Below are positions 37,501-44,834 of a DNA stretch of 64,000 nt, one piece after another (position 1 is the first letter of the stretch; every line of letters starts with the position of its first letter). This DNA comes from Caldalkalibacillus mannanilyticus JCM 10596. GTDB lineage: Bacteria; Bacillota; Bacilli; Caldalkalibacillales; JCM-10596. The position numbers were made by a program, and so were the translations under genes. Location of the stretch: contig NZ_BAMO01000002.1 of assembly GCF_000615945.1 (NCBI RefSeq), positions 62,001 through 126,000 of the forward strand, in the 5' to 3' direction. The notes below the pieces were generated by a model, which saw only the letters and a list, made by a program, of their open reading frames with translations, made no database searches and was not told the DNA's origin.

Positions 37501-38852
37501 ATGGGTGTAATAAGAGTAGGCTTATTAGGTTTAGGAACAGTAGGCTCAGGAGTGTTTAAGACCATTCAACAGCAACAACAGAATTTATTAAATCGAGTGG
37601 GTCATAAGGTTGAAGTTGTTAAGGTCTTAGTTCGAGATAAACAGAAAAAACGTTCTTTATCGATCGATGAAGAGCTTCTAACCACCTCGTTTGAAGAGGT
37701 ACTTGAAGCAGATTTAGATGTTCTGATTGAAGTGATGGGAGGGGTTGAACCCACCTTTGATTATATTTATGAGGCATTCCAAAAGGGGTGTCATGTGGTT
37801 ACTGCTAATAAGGAGCTTCTTGCCAAAAGAGGAAAAGAGCTCATTAAGATAGCGCATCATTTTCAGAGGCACTTCTATTACGAAGCAAGTGTCGCCGGTG
37901 GAATCCCTATCTTAGGGTGATTCGGCAATTATTACAAACCAATGATGTTGAAGAAATTAGTGGAATCCTCAATGGAACAACCAATTATATTCTGACACAG
38001 ATGGAAGAGAACAATGCTAAATATGAAGATGTACTCAAGGAGGCTCAGGAGCTGGGCTATGCTGAAGCGGACCCCACCTCGGATGTGGATGGTTATGATG
38101 CAATGTATAAGCTCTATATCTTGTCACAGCTTGTCTATGGCAGAGCGCCTGAACTACCTTCTATACGAAGAGAAGGGATTTCGGGAATTGGACTTACCGA
38201 AATCCAAGTAGCCAAACAATTAGGGTATCGTTTTAAGCTGCTTGCTTCAGCCAAACAAGAAGGAGAGCATCTGGCACTGTCGGTTCAACCAACCCTTGTT
38301 TCTTTGGAACATCCTCTGGCTCAGGTAAATGACGTGAATAATGCTGTTTTTCTAAAGGGGAATATTGTTGGAGAGCTCTTGCTTTCAGGAAAAGGAGCAG
38401 GAGAGTTCCCTACAGCCAGTGCGGTCGTTGAAGACTTATCCTTCTTATTGACACAGATCTATACTCCGCAAAAAGAGTGGAAAGTGGATCAGGGAGTTTC
38501 GCCAGAAGGTGTTTTTCATAAGTCCACAGAAGAGCGGACCAGTTCTGAGCATTTCTTCATTTATATAGAAACAAAGGAGAAGGATCTTTCCAAATTATAT
38601 GTCCTCTTAGAAGAACTGGATCAGCACCAGCTGACGTTGCATCAAGTACAAACGATGGAAACAGAAGAAAAGAAATTGGCGATTGGCTTGATTGTGCAGG
38701 GAGCACCTCAACCATTTACCCAGTATCTTATCGATGCATTTTCTGTCTACGTGACATGTCATCAAGTGATAGGTGATCAAGAACATCCATTACCTATTCA
38801 ATCCGTCAGCAAGGAATTAAACATAGCAGAACATCAAGCGGTGAATCTATAG
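37501..38852 (+). CDS. hom: Homoserine dehydrogenase, frame broken once
   Basis: About 450 residues after repair. The NAD(P) site is GLLGLGTVGSGVFKT; the catalytic domain has TANKELLAKRG, SVAGGIPILG, ILNGTTNYIL and EADPTSDVDGYDAMYKL; a C-terminal ACT domain (about 365-440) is the threonine feedback site. The break near 37917 is a missing G (TAGGGTGATT for TAGGGGTGATT) within PILGVIRQL. ATG 37501 lies 11 bp after GGAGGTG. It commits aspartate semialdehyde to methionine and threonine, consistent with SAM control. Confidence 0.9.
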
Positions 38853-38886
38853 AGTGTGCATGAAGAAAATGATTTAATCCATACTA

Positions 38887-38934
38887 AGTACTGTTATTAC
38901 CTTTCAGCAAGAAGCTGTGAAGAATAACAATACT
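38887..38934 (+). other. Long hairpin between hom and the DUF2892 gene
   Basis: AGTACTGTTATT (38887-38898) pairs with AATAACAATACT (38923-38934), and CTTTCAGC / GCTGTGAAG pairs inside it, forming an almost continuous stem. There is no T run, so it is not a normal terminator. Confidence 0.5.
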
Positions 38935-38954
38935 GAGGTACAGGAGGTTTCCAA

Positions 38955-39314
38955 ATGAAACCAAACGTAGGTCGAGTGGACGCTTTGATGCGAATTACCA
39001 TTGGATTAACAGGAGTCGCCTGGGGAACGGCAAGGATGGTTCAACGCCCTCATGCGAGTCTGCCAATGATTGTTACCTTCGCTTCAGCGATGAAGGTCGC
39101 TGAAGGTGTGACGCGATTTTGTCCTTTGACAGCACTGTTCAGTGCTGATTATAACAGGCTGATTAATCAAGCGAAGGATAAACTGCCAATTCAAAGATTC
39201 ACGAAGCCGTTGGAGCGCCAAGCGGAGGAAATTCAGGATCAGGTACAGAGTGCTGTACAGGATGCTGCCCGTAGTATGAATGGATTTGAAGATGATTTTG
39301 AACCGCATCATTAA
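38955..39314 (+). CDS. DUF2892 (YgaP-like membrane domain) protein
   Basis: A 119-residue protein with the short PF11127-type N-terminus: KPNVGRVDALMRITIGLTGVAWG, a second hydrophobic stretch (about 37-52) and VTRFCPLTALF. The C-terminal third is charged and helical (QAEEIQDQVQSAVQDAARS). The function is unknown. It has an AGGAGG site and stands about 100 bp after hom. Confidence 0.75.
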   Translation: MKPNVGRVDALMRITIGLTGVAWGTARMVQRPHASLPMIVTFASAMKVAEGVTRFCPLTALFSADYNRLINQAKDKLPIQRFTKPLERQAEEIQDQVQSAVQDAARSMNGFEDDFEPHH

Positions 39315-39420
39315 TCAAATAGTGGGAGCTACCTAAACCGCAGGTAGCTTTCCCATTGTTCAATAGTAAGGTCGTCATTTTCTGAGTAGTGTAATGATAA
39401 ACAGCAGAGGAGGGGTAGCT

Positions 39421-39546
39421 TTGGAAGGACATTTATGGTGGCAGTGGGTGAGTCATAATGCTTACGTCCTTCTTACGCTCATCGGAGTCATTGCCGTTCT
39501 AGGCTATGTGATTTGGGAAAGACGTAAGAAAAGAAACAAATATTAG
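39421..39546 (+). CDS. Small single-span membrane protein
   Basis: A 41-residue ORF starting with TTG after the strong GAGGAGGGG site: MEGHLWWQWVSHNAY, then a hydrophobic helix (about 16-30) and a basic tail ERRKKRNKY. Basic-tail orientation predicts N-out, C-in. Its end is 10 bp from the end of the convergent sigma-54 activator gene. No family is recognised; the support is the ribosome site, helix and tail. Confidence 0.5.
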   Translation: MEGHLWWQWVSHNAYVLLTLIGVIAVLGYVIWERRKKRNKY

Positions 39547-39556
39547 AAAAAAAGTC

Positions 39557-40939
39557 TTACTCGGAATTCCACTTGATTTGATATGCTTTCAGCTTTTGAT
39601 ATAAATTTGCCCGAGAAATCCCCAAGCGTTTAGCTGCAGCACTTTTATTTCCATAGGTAACTTGTAGTGCCTCCATAATTCTTTCCTTCTCGAGCTGTGA
39701 TTTCTCTCCTTTTAAATTGGACGGTGAAGAAGAAGGAATGGTTAGATCAGGGATAGGAGGGCTGGTAATGGGGAGCTGTTCAAGATCTGCCTCTTCTAAG
39801 ACCACATACCGTTCGACCATATTGCGCAGCTGTCTAATATTACCCGGCCAATCATAATGCAGGAAGCGCTGGTAAATCTGATGAGGAAGAGAGAGATGTG
39901 GTTTTTCATATTTATGAGAGAACTCTTGTAAGAACAGCTCAATCAGCTCTGGAAGATCCTCTGCTCGCTCGCGCAAGGGAGGGATCTTAAGGGATACGAC
40001 ATTTAATCGATAATATAAATCTTCTCGAAATCTCTTTTCTTTCACAAACTGCGCTAAATCTCGGTTGGTTGCCGTAATGATTCGCACATTGACCTTCTTT
40101 AACGAAGTTCCCCCTACTCGATAAAACTCTTGTTCTTGTAAAACTCGAAGTAGTTTGACTTGCATATCCATAGGGAGCTCCCCTACTTCATCAAGAAAGA
40201 GGGTTCCCCCATCTGCCATTTCTAGTTTCCCACGCTTGCCTTCCTTAGCTGCACCAGTAAAAGCTCCTGATTCGTAGCCAAATAGTTCACTTTCAAACAA
40301 GGCGGCTGGAATGGCGCCGCAATTAATAGGAATAAAAGGGTTGTCTTTGCGTGTACTGGAGGCATGAATAGCTCGAGCAAAGAGCTCTTTTCCGACACCG
40401 CTTTCCCCAGTGATCAAAATGCTTGCTTGTGTCGGAGCAACCTTAGCTGCGGTTTGAATGGCATCCTTAATTCCAGAACTCCGCCCCTTTATTTCTGCAA
40501 AAGGTCCTTTGGGATGCTGTTGATTTACTTGATGCTTTAATTCATCTAATAAGGAGGAGGTTTCTGTCAGTTCATCATTTAACTTGACGATTTGGGAGAT
40601 GTTTTGTTCCACCGAGATGGCGCCAATAAGTTGGTGTTTCTTATCGTATAAAGGAGAAGCATTAATCAGCACATGGGTATCTGGGCGAGGGCGATGGTAG
40701 ACAGCAGATACCGGATAAGGGTTCTTTAAGATTCGCAAGACCATTAAGTCTTCTTGTTGAAAGAACTCAGAGATGGTTTGTCCTAAAATGTCGTGCTGTG
40801 AAATGGAATAGATTTTCTCCGCTTGTTCGTTCCAATATAAAACCACTCCTTCTGTGTTCACAATGGCAATGGCATCGTTCGACAAAGCAAGAACCGACTC
40901 TAGGTAAATAGGCAGACTGATATCAGCAGAAGGGGACAT
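39557..40939 (-). CDS. Sigma-54-dependent activator (PAS-AAA+-Fis), probable proline-catabolism regulator
   Basis: A 460-residue enhancer-binding protein. The PAS domain (about 13-120) is a probable sensor; the AAA+ core (about 150-380) has Walker A GESGVGKE, the sigma-54 contact loop ESGAFTGA, Walker B GGTLFLDEVGELP and the arginine region REDLYYRLNV; a C-terminal Fis HTH is at about 425-455 (KSAAAKRLGISRANLYQKL). It is divergent from the proline dehydrogenase gene, which has a sigma-54 promoter; similar regulators (RocR/PutR type) activate proline or arginine breakdown. Confidence 0.88.
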   Translation of the reverse strand: MSPSADISLPIYLESVLALSNDAIAIVNTEGVVLYWNEQAEKIYSISQHDILGQTISEFFQQEDLMVLRILKNPYPVSAVYHRPRPDTHVLINASPLYDKKHQLIGAISVEQNISQIVKLNDELTETSSLLDELKHQVNQQHPKGPFAEIKGRSSGIKDAIQTAAKVAPTQASILITGESGVGKELFARAIHASSTRKDNPFIPINCGAIPAALFESELFGYESGAFTGAAKEGKRGKLEMADGGTLFLDEVGELPMDMQVKLLRVLQEQEFYRVGGTSLKKVNVRIITATNRDLAQFVKEKRFREDLYYRLNVVSLKIPPLRERAEDLPELIELFLQEFSHKYEKPHLSLPHQIYQRFLHYDWPGNIRQLRNMVERYVVLEEADLEQLPITSPPIPDLTIPSSSPSNLKGEKSQLEKERIMEALQVTYGNKSAAAKRLGISRANLYQKLKAYQIKWNSE

Positions 40940-40967
40940 AGTCTAGAGCTCCTTTCTAGAATAAAAG

Positions 40968-41022
40968 TGTATAATTAATAGACGGTATAGACAAGAGTGT
41001 ATATTTTTTTTACAATTATACA
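40968..41022. promoter_or_regulatory. Candidate upstream activator sites for the sigma-54 activator
   Basis: TGTATAATT (40968-40976) and its inverse AATTATACA (41014-41022), plus a second TGTATA at 40998, sit 80-130 bp before the -24/-12 promoter, the usual distance for enhancer sites. That these bind the divergent activator is inference. Confidence 0.5.
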
Positions 41023-41036
41023 TGTAAGCGTTCTAA
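41023..41036 (+). promoter_or_regulatory. Candidate cre (CcpA) site
   Basis: TGTAAGCGTTCTAA matches the cre consensus TGWAANCGNTNWCA at all but one informative position, between the activator sites and the sigma-54 promoter. It suggests glucose repression of proline use. Confidence 0.4.
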
Positions 41037-41099
41037 ATTTCTACCCGATAACTTCGACATAAATGAACGATTTTTAGACAATTTTCTAAAAATATAAAT

Positions 41100-41116
41100 T
41101 TGGCATTGTTCTTGCA
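41100..41116 (+). promoter_or_regulatory. Sigma-54 (-24/-12) promoter of the proline operon
   Basis: TTGGCATTGTTCTTGCA: GG (41102-41103) and GC (41114-41115) are separated by exactly ten bases, as required. It lies 60 bp before the proline dehydrogenase start. A palindrome ATTTTTAGA / TCTAAAAAT (41070-41093) is immediately upstream. Confidence 0.88.
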
Positions 41117-41176
41117 TAATAGTAGCTACATACAGTGACAATTCTCACTAATAGGTGAACTAGGAGGCAATACAGA

Positions 41177-42094
41177 ATGGAACAATTGATGAAAGACTTC
41201 TTCTTATTTATGGCGAAGAATAAATTCTTTAATCGAATGGCTAAGAAATATGGGTTGAGATTCGGAGCCAAACGTTTTGTTGCTGGGGAAACGTTAGAAA
41301 CAGCCCTTGATGTCATCAAGGACTTAAATGCACAGGGCATGCTTGTGACCATTGACCATTTAGGTGAATTTGTTTTTAATGAAGATGAAGCCAACATGAT
41401 GACACAACATTGTATAGATGCGCTGGAAGGAATGGCACGAGAAGACGTCAACTCAAATTTATCATTGAAAATGACGTCCATGGGCTTAGACATCTCTAAG
41501 GAGCTATGCTTGCTTAATATGAAAAAAATCTTAGAAGTGGCGAAAAAGCACCAGAATTTTGTACGGATTGATATGGAAGATTACGCACATTTAGACATGA
41601 CTCTGGAGATCTATTATAAATTGAGAGAAGAGTTTGACAACGTAGGTCTGGTGATTCAAGCTTATCTCTATCGCAGTGAAGAAGACATGAAGGAATTAGC
41701 CAAGCTACAGACGAACCTGCGTTTAGTAAAAGGAGCTTACAAGGAATCACCTAAAGTGGCTTATCCAGATAAGAAAGACGTAGATGAGAATTATAAAAAA
41801 ATCATAGAGCTACAATTGAGCAATGGAAACTATGCCGGAATTGCGACCCATGACGAGGCGATCATTGAACATACCAAACGCTTTGTTGAAGAGCATGGTA
41901 TTGCTAGAGATCAATTTGAGTTTCAGATGCTTTATGGGATTCGAACGGAGCTACAAAAGAAGCTCGTGGAGGAAGGCTACCGCATGAGAATTTATCTCCC
42001 GTATGGAAATGACTGGTATGGTTATTTCATGAGGAGATTAGCCGAAAGACCTGCAAATGTTGCCTTCGTCTTAAAAGGCATATTTGGAAAATAG
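41177..42094 (+). CDS. Proline dehydrogenase
   Basis: A 305-residue FAD enzyme of the PutB type oxidising proline to pyrroline-5-carboxylate. Landmarks are AKRFVAGETLE, VRIDMEDYAHLD, LRLVKGAYKES, GIATHDEAIIEHTK, QMLYGIRTELQ and the substrate loop IYLPYGNDWYGYFMRRLAERP. It has an AGGAGG site, a sigma-54 promoter upstream and PutP downstream. It is the more canonical of two proline dehydrogenases in the window (the other is at 17038). Confidence 0.92.
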   Translation: MEQLMKDFFLFMAKNKFFNRMAKKYGLRFGAKRFVAGETLETALDVIKDLNAQGMLVTIDHLGEFVFNEDEANMMTQHCIDALEGMAREDVNSNLSLKMTSMGLDISKELCLLNMKKILEVAKKHQNFVRIDMEDYAHLDMTLEIYYKLREEFDNVGLVIQAYLYRSEEDMKELAKLQTNLRLVKGAYKESPKVAYPDKKDVDENYKKIIELQLSNGNYAGIATHDEAIIEHTKRFVEEHGIARDQFEFQMLYGIRTELQKKLVEEGYRMRIYLPYGNDWYGYFMRRLAERPANVAFVLKGIFGK

Positions 42095-42124
42095 AAAGAG
42101 AGAAAGAGTATAGGGGGATAGTAA

Positions 42125-42144
42125 CCCCTCGACTTATCGAGGGG
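42125..42144 (+). other. Hairpin between proline dehydrogenase and the symporter genes
   Basis: Perfect stem CCCCTCG / CGAGGGG, 6-base loop, without a T run. It may be a processing or stabilising element that sets different expression of the enzyme and transporter. Confidence 0.55.
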
Positions 42145-42184
42145 ATATTATAAATATTACGTAACACACAGAGGGGATGATAAT

Positions 42185-42298
42185 GTGGAAGCGGTTTCGT
42201 TAACAGCAGCGACATGGTTTTGGTTCATCGTGCCGATGCCCTTGCTTATTCTATGGGCGATTTGGACCTATATCAAGGAAGGGAGAGGTGAAAACTAG
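42185..42298 (+). CDS. Small symporter accessory membrane protein
   Basis: A 37-residue protein, MEAVSLTAATWFWFIVPMP then LLILWAIWTYIKEGRGEN, with one membrane helix. GTG start 9 bp after GAGGGG. Its stop TAG shares its G with the GTG start of putP, a tight coupling. Very small one-helix proteins next to sodium:solute symporters are known as symporter small accessory proteins; the position makes this role likely. Confidence 0.65.
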   Translation: MEAVSLTAATWFWFIVPMPLLILWAIWTYIKEGRGEN

Positions 42299-43794
42299 TG
42301 CAAGCTACTTACATTACTTTTATCATCTACTTAATAGGGATGCTGGCGATTGGAGTTATTACGTATCGAATGACAAACACCTTGTCCGATTATGTGTTAG
42401 GAGGAAGGAAGCTTAATAGCTGGGTAGCTGCTTTGTCTGCCCAAGCGAGTGATATGAGTGGTTGGCTCCTGCTTGGTTTGCCGGGTGCTGCCTATGCTTC
42501 GGGAATGGGAATGTGGAGTATCTGGATTGCTGTTGGATTGGCAGCAGGAACCATGATTAACTGGCAATATGTAGCCAAACGCTTACGGCGTTATACAGAG
42601 ATAGCAGGGGACTCTATTACGTTATCCGAATATTTCGAGAATCGTTTTAGAGACAAGAGTCATTTGTTGCGAGTGATTTCTGCAGTCTTTATTCTTTTAT
42701 TTTTCTTATTCTACACAGCTTCTGGATTAGTAGCTGGAGGAGTGTTGTTCCAAGCGACGTTTGGCGTTGATTATCATACGGCTCTTATTGTTGGAGCGAT
42801 TGTGATTATTTCTTATACCTTCTTAGGCGGGTTTTTAGCCGTCAGCTGGACCGATTTTGTTCAAGGAATTTTGATGTTTTTAGCTCTGATTATAGCCCCT
42901 ATAGTGGCGATTAATCAGTTAGGTGGAATCGATGCGGTGTTTTCCAACATTGCAGCGAAAAATCCAGACCTATTAGACATTGCAATGAATGTATCCTTTA
43001 AGGATGGTATATGGACATCTGAAGGAGCTTTAGCGGTGGTAGGGATCATCTCTGCAATGGCATGGGGATTAGGATATTTTGGACAGCCTCATATTCTTGC
43101 CCGCTTTATGGCGATTCGTTCGGCGAAGGAGATTCCCAAAGCTCGATTGATCTCTATGATATGGGTTGTGATCACATTATACGGAGCGATTATGGTTGGT
43201 TTTGTCGGAATTGCCCTATTTGATACGCCTCTTGAAAATACAGAAACCGTCTTTATTCAGCTAGTGCAAGTCGTCTTTAACCCATGGGTGGCTGGCTTCC
43301 TACTAGCAGCGGTATTAGCAGCTATTATGAGTACGATAGATTCACAGCTTCTCGTTGCTTCAAGTGCGTTAACAGAGGACTTCTATCGCACCTTCTTGCG
43401 TAAAGAAGCTTCTCAGACAGAGCTTGTTTGGATTGGACGTGGAGCGGTCTTACTCATTGCCTTCATCTCCTTAATGCTAGCTTGGAATGAAAAGAACACT
43501 GTGCTAGGATTAGTATCCTATGCTTGGGCTGGATTTGGAGCCGCATTCGGACCTGCCATTCTATTCTCTTTATTCTGGAAGAGAATGACTCGAAATGGTG
43601 CTTTAGCAGGGATGCTTGTTGGGGGATTAACCGTTATCTTCTGGGAGAAAACGGGCTATGCCATTTATGAGATTGTACCTGGGTTCATGTTTGCCTCCAT
43701 TGCGATTATCCTTGTAAGTCGAATGGATTCCGAGCCTTCCAGAGAAATCCAAGAGGAATTTGACCAAGCCTCTAAACCTCTTGCCAACGAATAA
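42298..43794 (+). CDS. putP: Sodium/proline symporter PutP
   Basis: A 498-residue SLC5/SSS-family transporter with about thirteen membrane segments. LSDYVLGGRKLNSWVAALSAQASDMSGWLLLGLPG at the N-terminus (sodium and proline site residues), FLGGFLAVSWTDFVQG and AAIMSTIDSQLLVASSALTEDF are PutP signatures. GTG start overlaps the stop of the small accessory gene. It supplies proline to the dehydrogenase encoded upstream. Confidence 0.94.
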   Translation: MQATYITFIIYLIGMLAIGVITYRMTNTLSDYVLGGRKLNSWVAALSAQASDMSGWLLLGLPGAAYASGMGMWSIWIAVGLAAGTMINWQYVAKRLRRYTEIAGDSITLSEYFENRFRDKSHLLRVISAVFILLFFLFYTASGLVAGGVLFQATFGVDYHTALIVGAIVIISYTFLGGFLAVSWTDFVQGILMFLALIIAPIVAINQLGGIDAVFSNIAAKNPDLLDIAMNVSFKDGIWTSEGALAVVGIISAMAWGLGYFGQPHILARFMAIRSAKEIPKARLISMIWVVITLYGAIMVGFVGIALFDTPLENTETVFIQLVQVVFNPWVAGFLLAAVLAAIMSTIDSQLLVASSALTEDFYRTFLRKEASQTELVWIGRGAVLLIAFISLMLAWNEKNTVLGLVSYAWAGFGAAFGPAILFSLFWKRMTRNGALAGMLVGGLTVIFWEKTGYAIYEIVPGFMFASIAIILVSRMDSEPSREIQEEFDQASKPLANE

Positions 43795-43847
43795 ACAGGT
43801 TGTTCTATCCTGCTGTCATAAAGTATAGGACAATCACATAAGATGAA

Positions 43848-43900
43848 GAAAGCGTTATAACGAAAGAGCAGGATGCATTCGTTGTAGCGCTTTCATTTTG
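43848..43900 (+). terminator. Terminator after putP
   Basis: 17-bp stem GAAAGCGTTATAACGAA / TTCGTTGTAGCGCTTTC (two G-U pairs), 13-base loop, then ATTTTG. Confidence 0.7.
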
Positions 43901-43953
43901 TAAGGCTTTTTGTGATACTATAGATGTGTAAGTCATAATAGAGGAGGAAGCCG

Positions 43954-44565
43954 ATGCATTTATATAGTCAGGATTTAGATAGTTATCGTTGTTATCAATT
44001 GTTAAACAGTATGGTGACCCCAAGACCGATTGCTTGGGTTTCAAGTGTAAGTGCGGAGGGGATCGTCAACTTGGCTCCCCATAGCTATTTTAATATTGTG
44101 AGTACATACCCACCGATGATCGGTTTTTGTTCCGTTGGTGAGAAAGATACAGCAAGAAATATCAAAGCAACCAAAGAATTTGTCGTCAATGTGGTAACGG
44201 AGGAAGTGACAGAAAGAATGAATCTGACCGCTGTTAACTTTCCTTCAGATCTAAGTGAACTAGATGAAATCGGCTTGACCAGAGCAGACTCTCATAAGGT
44301 TGCTGTACCTAGGGTGGCTGAATCTCCTCTGCATTTGGAATGTAAGCTTGTTGATATTCATCTCTACGGAGAAGCTCCTGCACATTTTATTGTTGGGGAA
44401 GTTGTGGCGTTCCACTTAGATGAAAAGGTTTTGAAGGAGGATAAGGTTGATCCTCATCTGTTAAAGGCTGTGGGGCGTATGGGAGGCTATTATTACAACA
44501 AAACGACAGATACCTTTGAAGTGCCCAGAGTAAGCTATGAACAATATCAAGAAATGAAAAAGTAG
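43954..44565 (+). CDS. Flavin reductase family protein (FMN-binding)
   Basis: A 203-residue protein with the flavin reductase-like split barrel: VTPRPIAWVSSVSAEGIVNLAPHSYFNIVSTYPPMIGF, shown as a landmark in two parts (MVTPRPIAWVSS; NLAPHSYFN), then DTARNIKATKEFVVNV and a C-terminal RMGGYYYNKTTDTFEVPR. It probably reduces or holds FMN for another enzyme; partner not seen here. It has a GGAGGAAG site and stands between two terminators. Confidence 0.83.
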   Translation: MHLYSQDLDSYRCYQLLNSMVTPRPIAWVSSVSAEGIVNLAPHSYFNIVSTYPPMIGFCSVGEKDTARNIKATKEFVVNVVTEEVTERMNLTAVNFPSDLSELDEIGLTRADSHKVAVPRVAESPLHLECKLVDIHLYGEAPAHFIVGEVVAFHLDEKVLKEDKVDPHLLKAVGRMGGYYYNKTTDTFEVPRVSYEQYQEMKK

Positions 44566-44598
44566 GAAATGCTTATCATAACATCTAAACATATGGAT

Positions 44599-44629
44599 CA
44601 ATCAGGTGGAGATTCACTCCGCCTGATTG
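44599..44629 (+). terminator. Probable terminator after the flavin reductase gene
   Basis: 13-bp stem CAATCAGGTGGAG / CTCCGCCTGATTG (one G-U pair), 5-base loop; a T run follows only after about 10 bases. Confidence 0.65.
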
Positions 44630-44679
44630 ACAAAATTCCCTTTTTTTAAAAATTTCCACGAAGAACATAGAATTTTCTA

Positions 44680-44708
44680 TTGATTCATTGAATAGATTAT
44701 CATATAGT
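44680..44708 (+). promoter_or_regulatory. Sigma-A promoter of fadNAE
   Basis: TTGATT (44680-44685), 17-bp spacer, TATAGT (44703-44708). Confidence 0.65.
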
Positions 44709-44724
44709 ATAACTAAAGGTGATA

Positions 44725-44738
44725 TTTAAACGCTTACA
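44725..44738 (+). promoter_or_regulatory. Candidate cre (CcpA) site in the fadN leader
   Basis: TTTAAACGCTTACA fits the cre consensus except for the second base, just downstream of the -10 box where binding would block transcription. Confidence 0.4.
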
Positions 44739-44790
44739 TTCTCATGAAAACAGATACGTCTCTCGGGAATGTTTTTTTACACCCACATTA

Positions 44791-44808
44791 TGAATGAGCA
44801 TTCATTCA
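44791..44808 (+). promoter_or_regulatory. FadR operator before fadN
   Basis: TGAATGAGCATTCATTCA is a palindrome identical in its arms (TGAATGA / TCATTCA) to the FadR box of Bacillus. It lies 27 bp before the fadN start. FadR (TetR family) represses beta-oxidation genes until long-chain acyl-CoA binds. Confidence 0.88.
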
Positions 44809-44834
44809 AAAGATCAAAAGGAGGCAGAAAAATA

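Noticed and set aside
44769-44834. N-terminal extension of fadN
   Set aside because: It would run through the FadR operator and the ribosome site; the ATG at 44835 is better placed.
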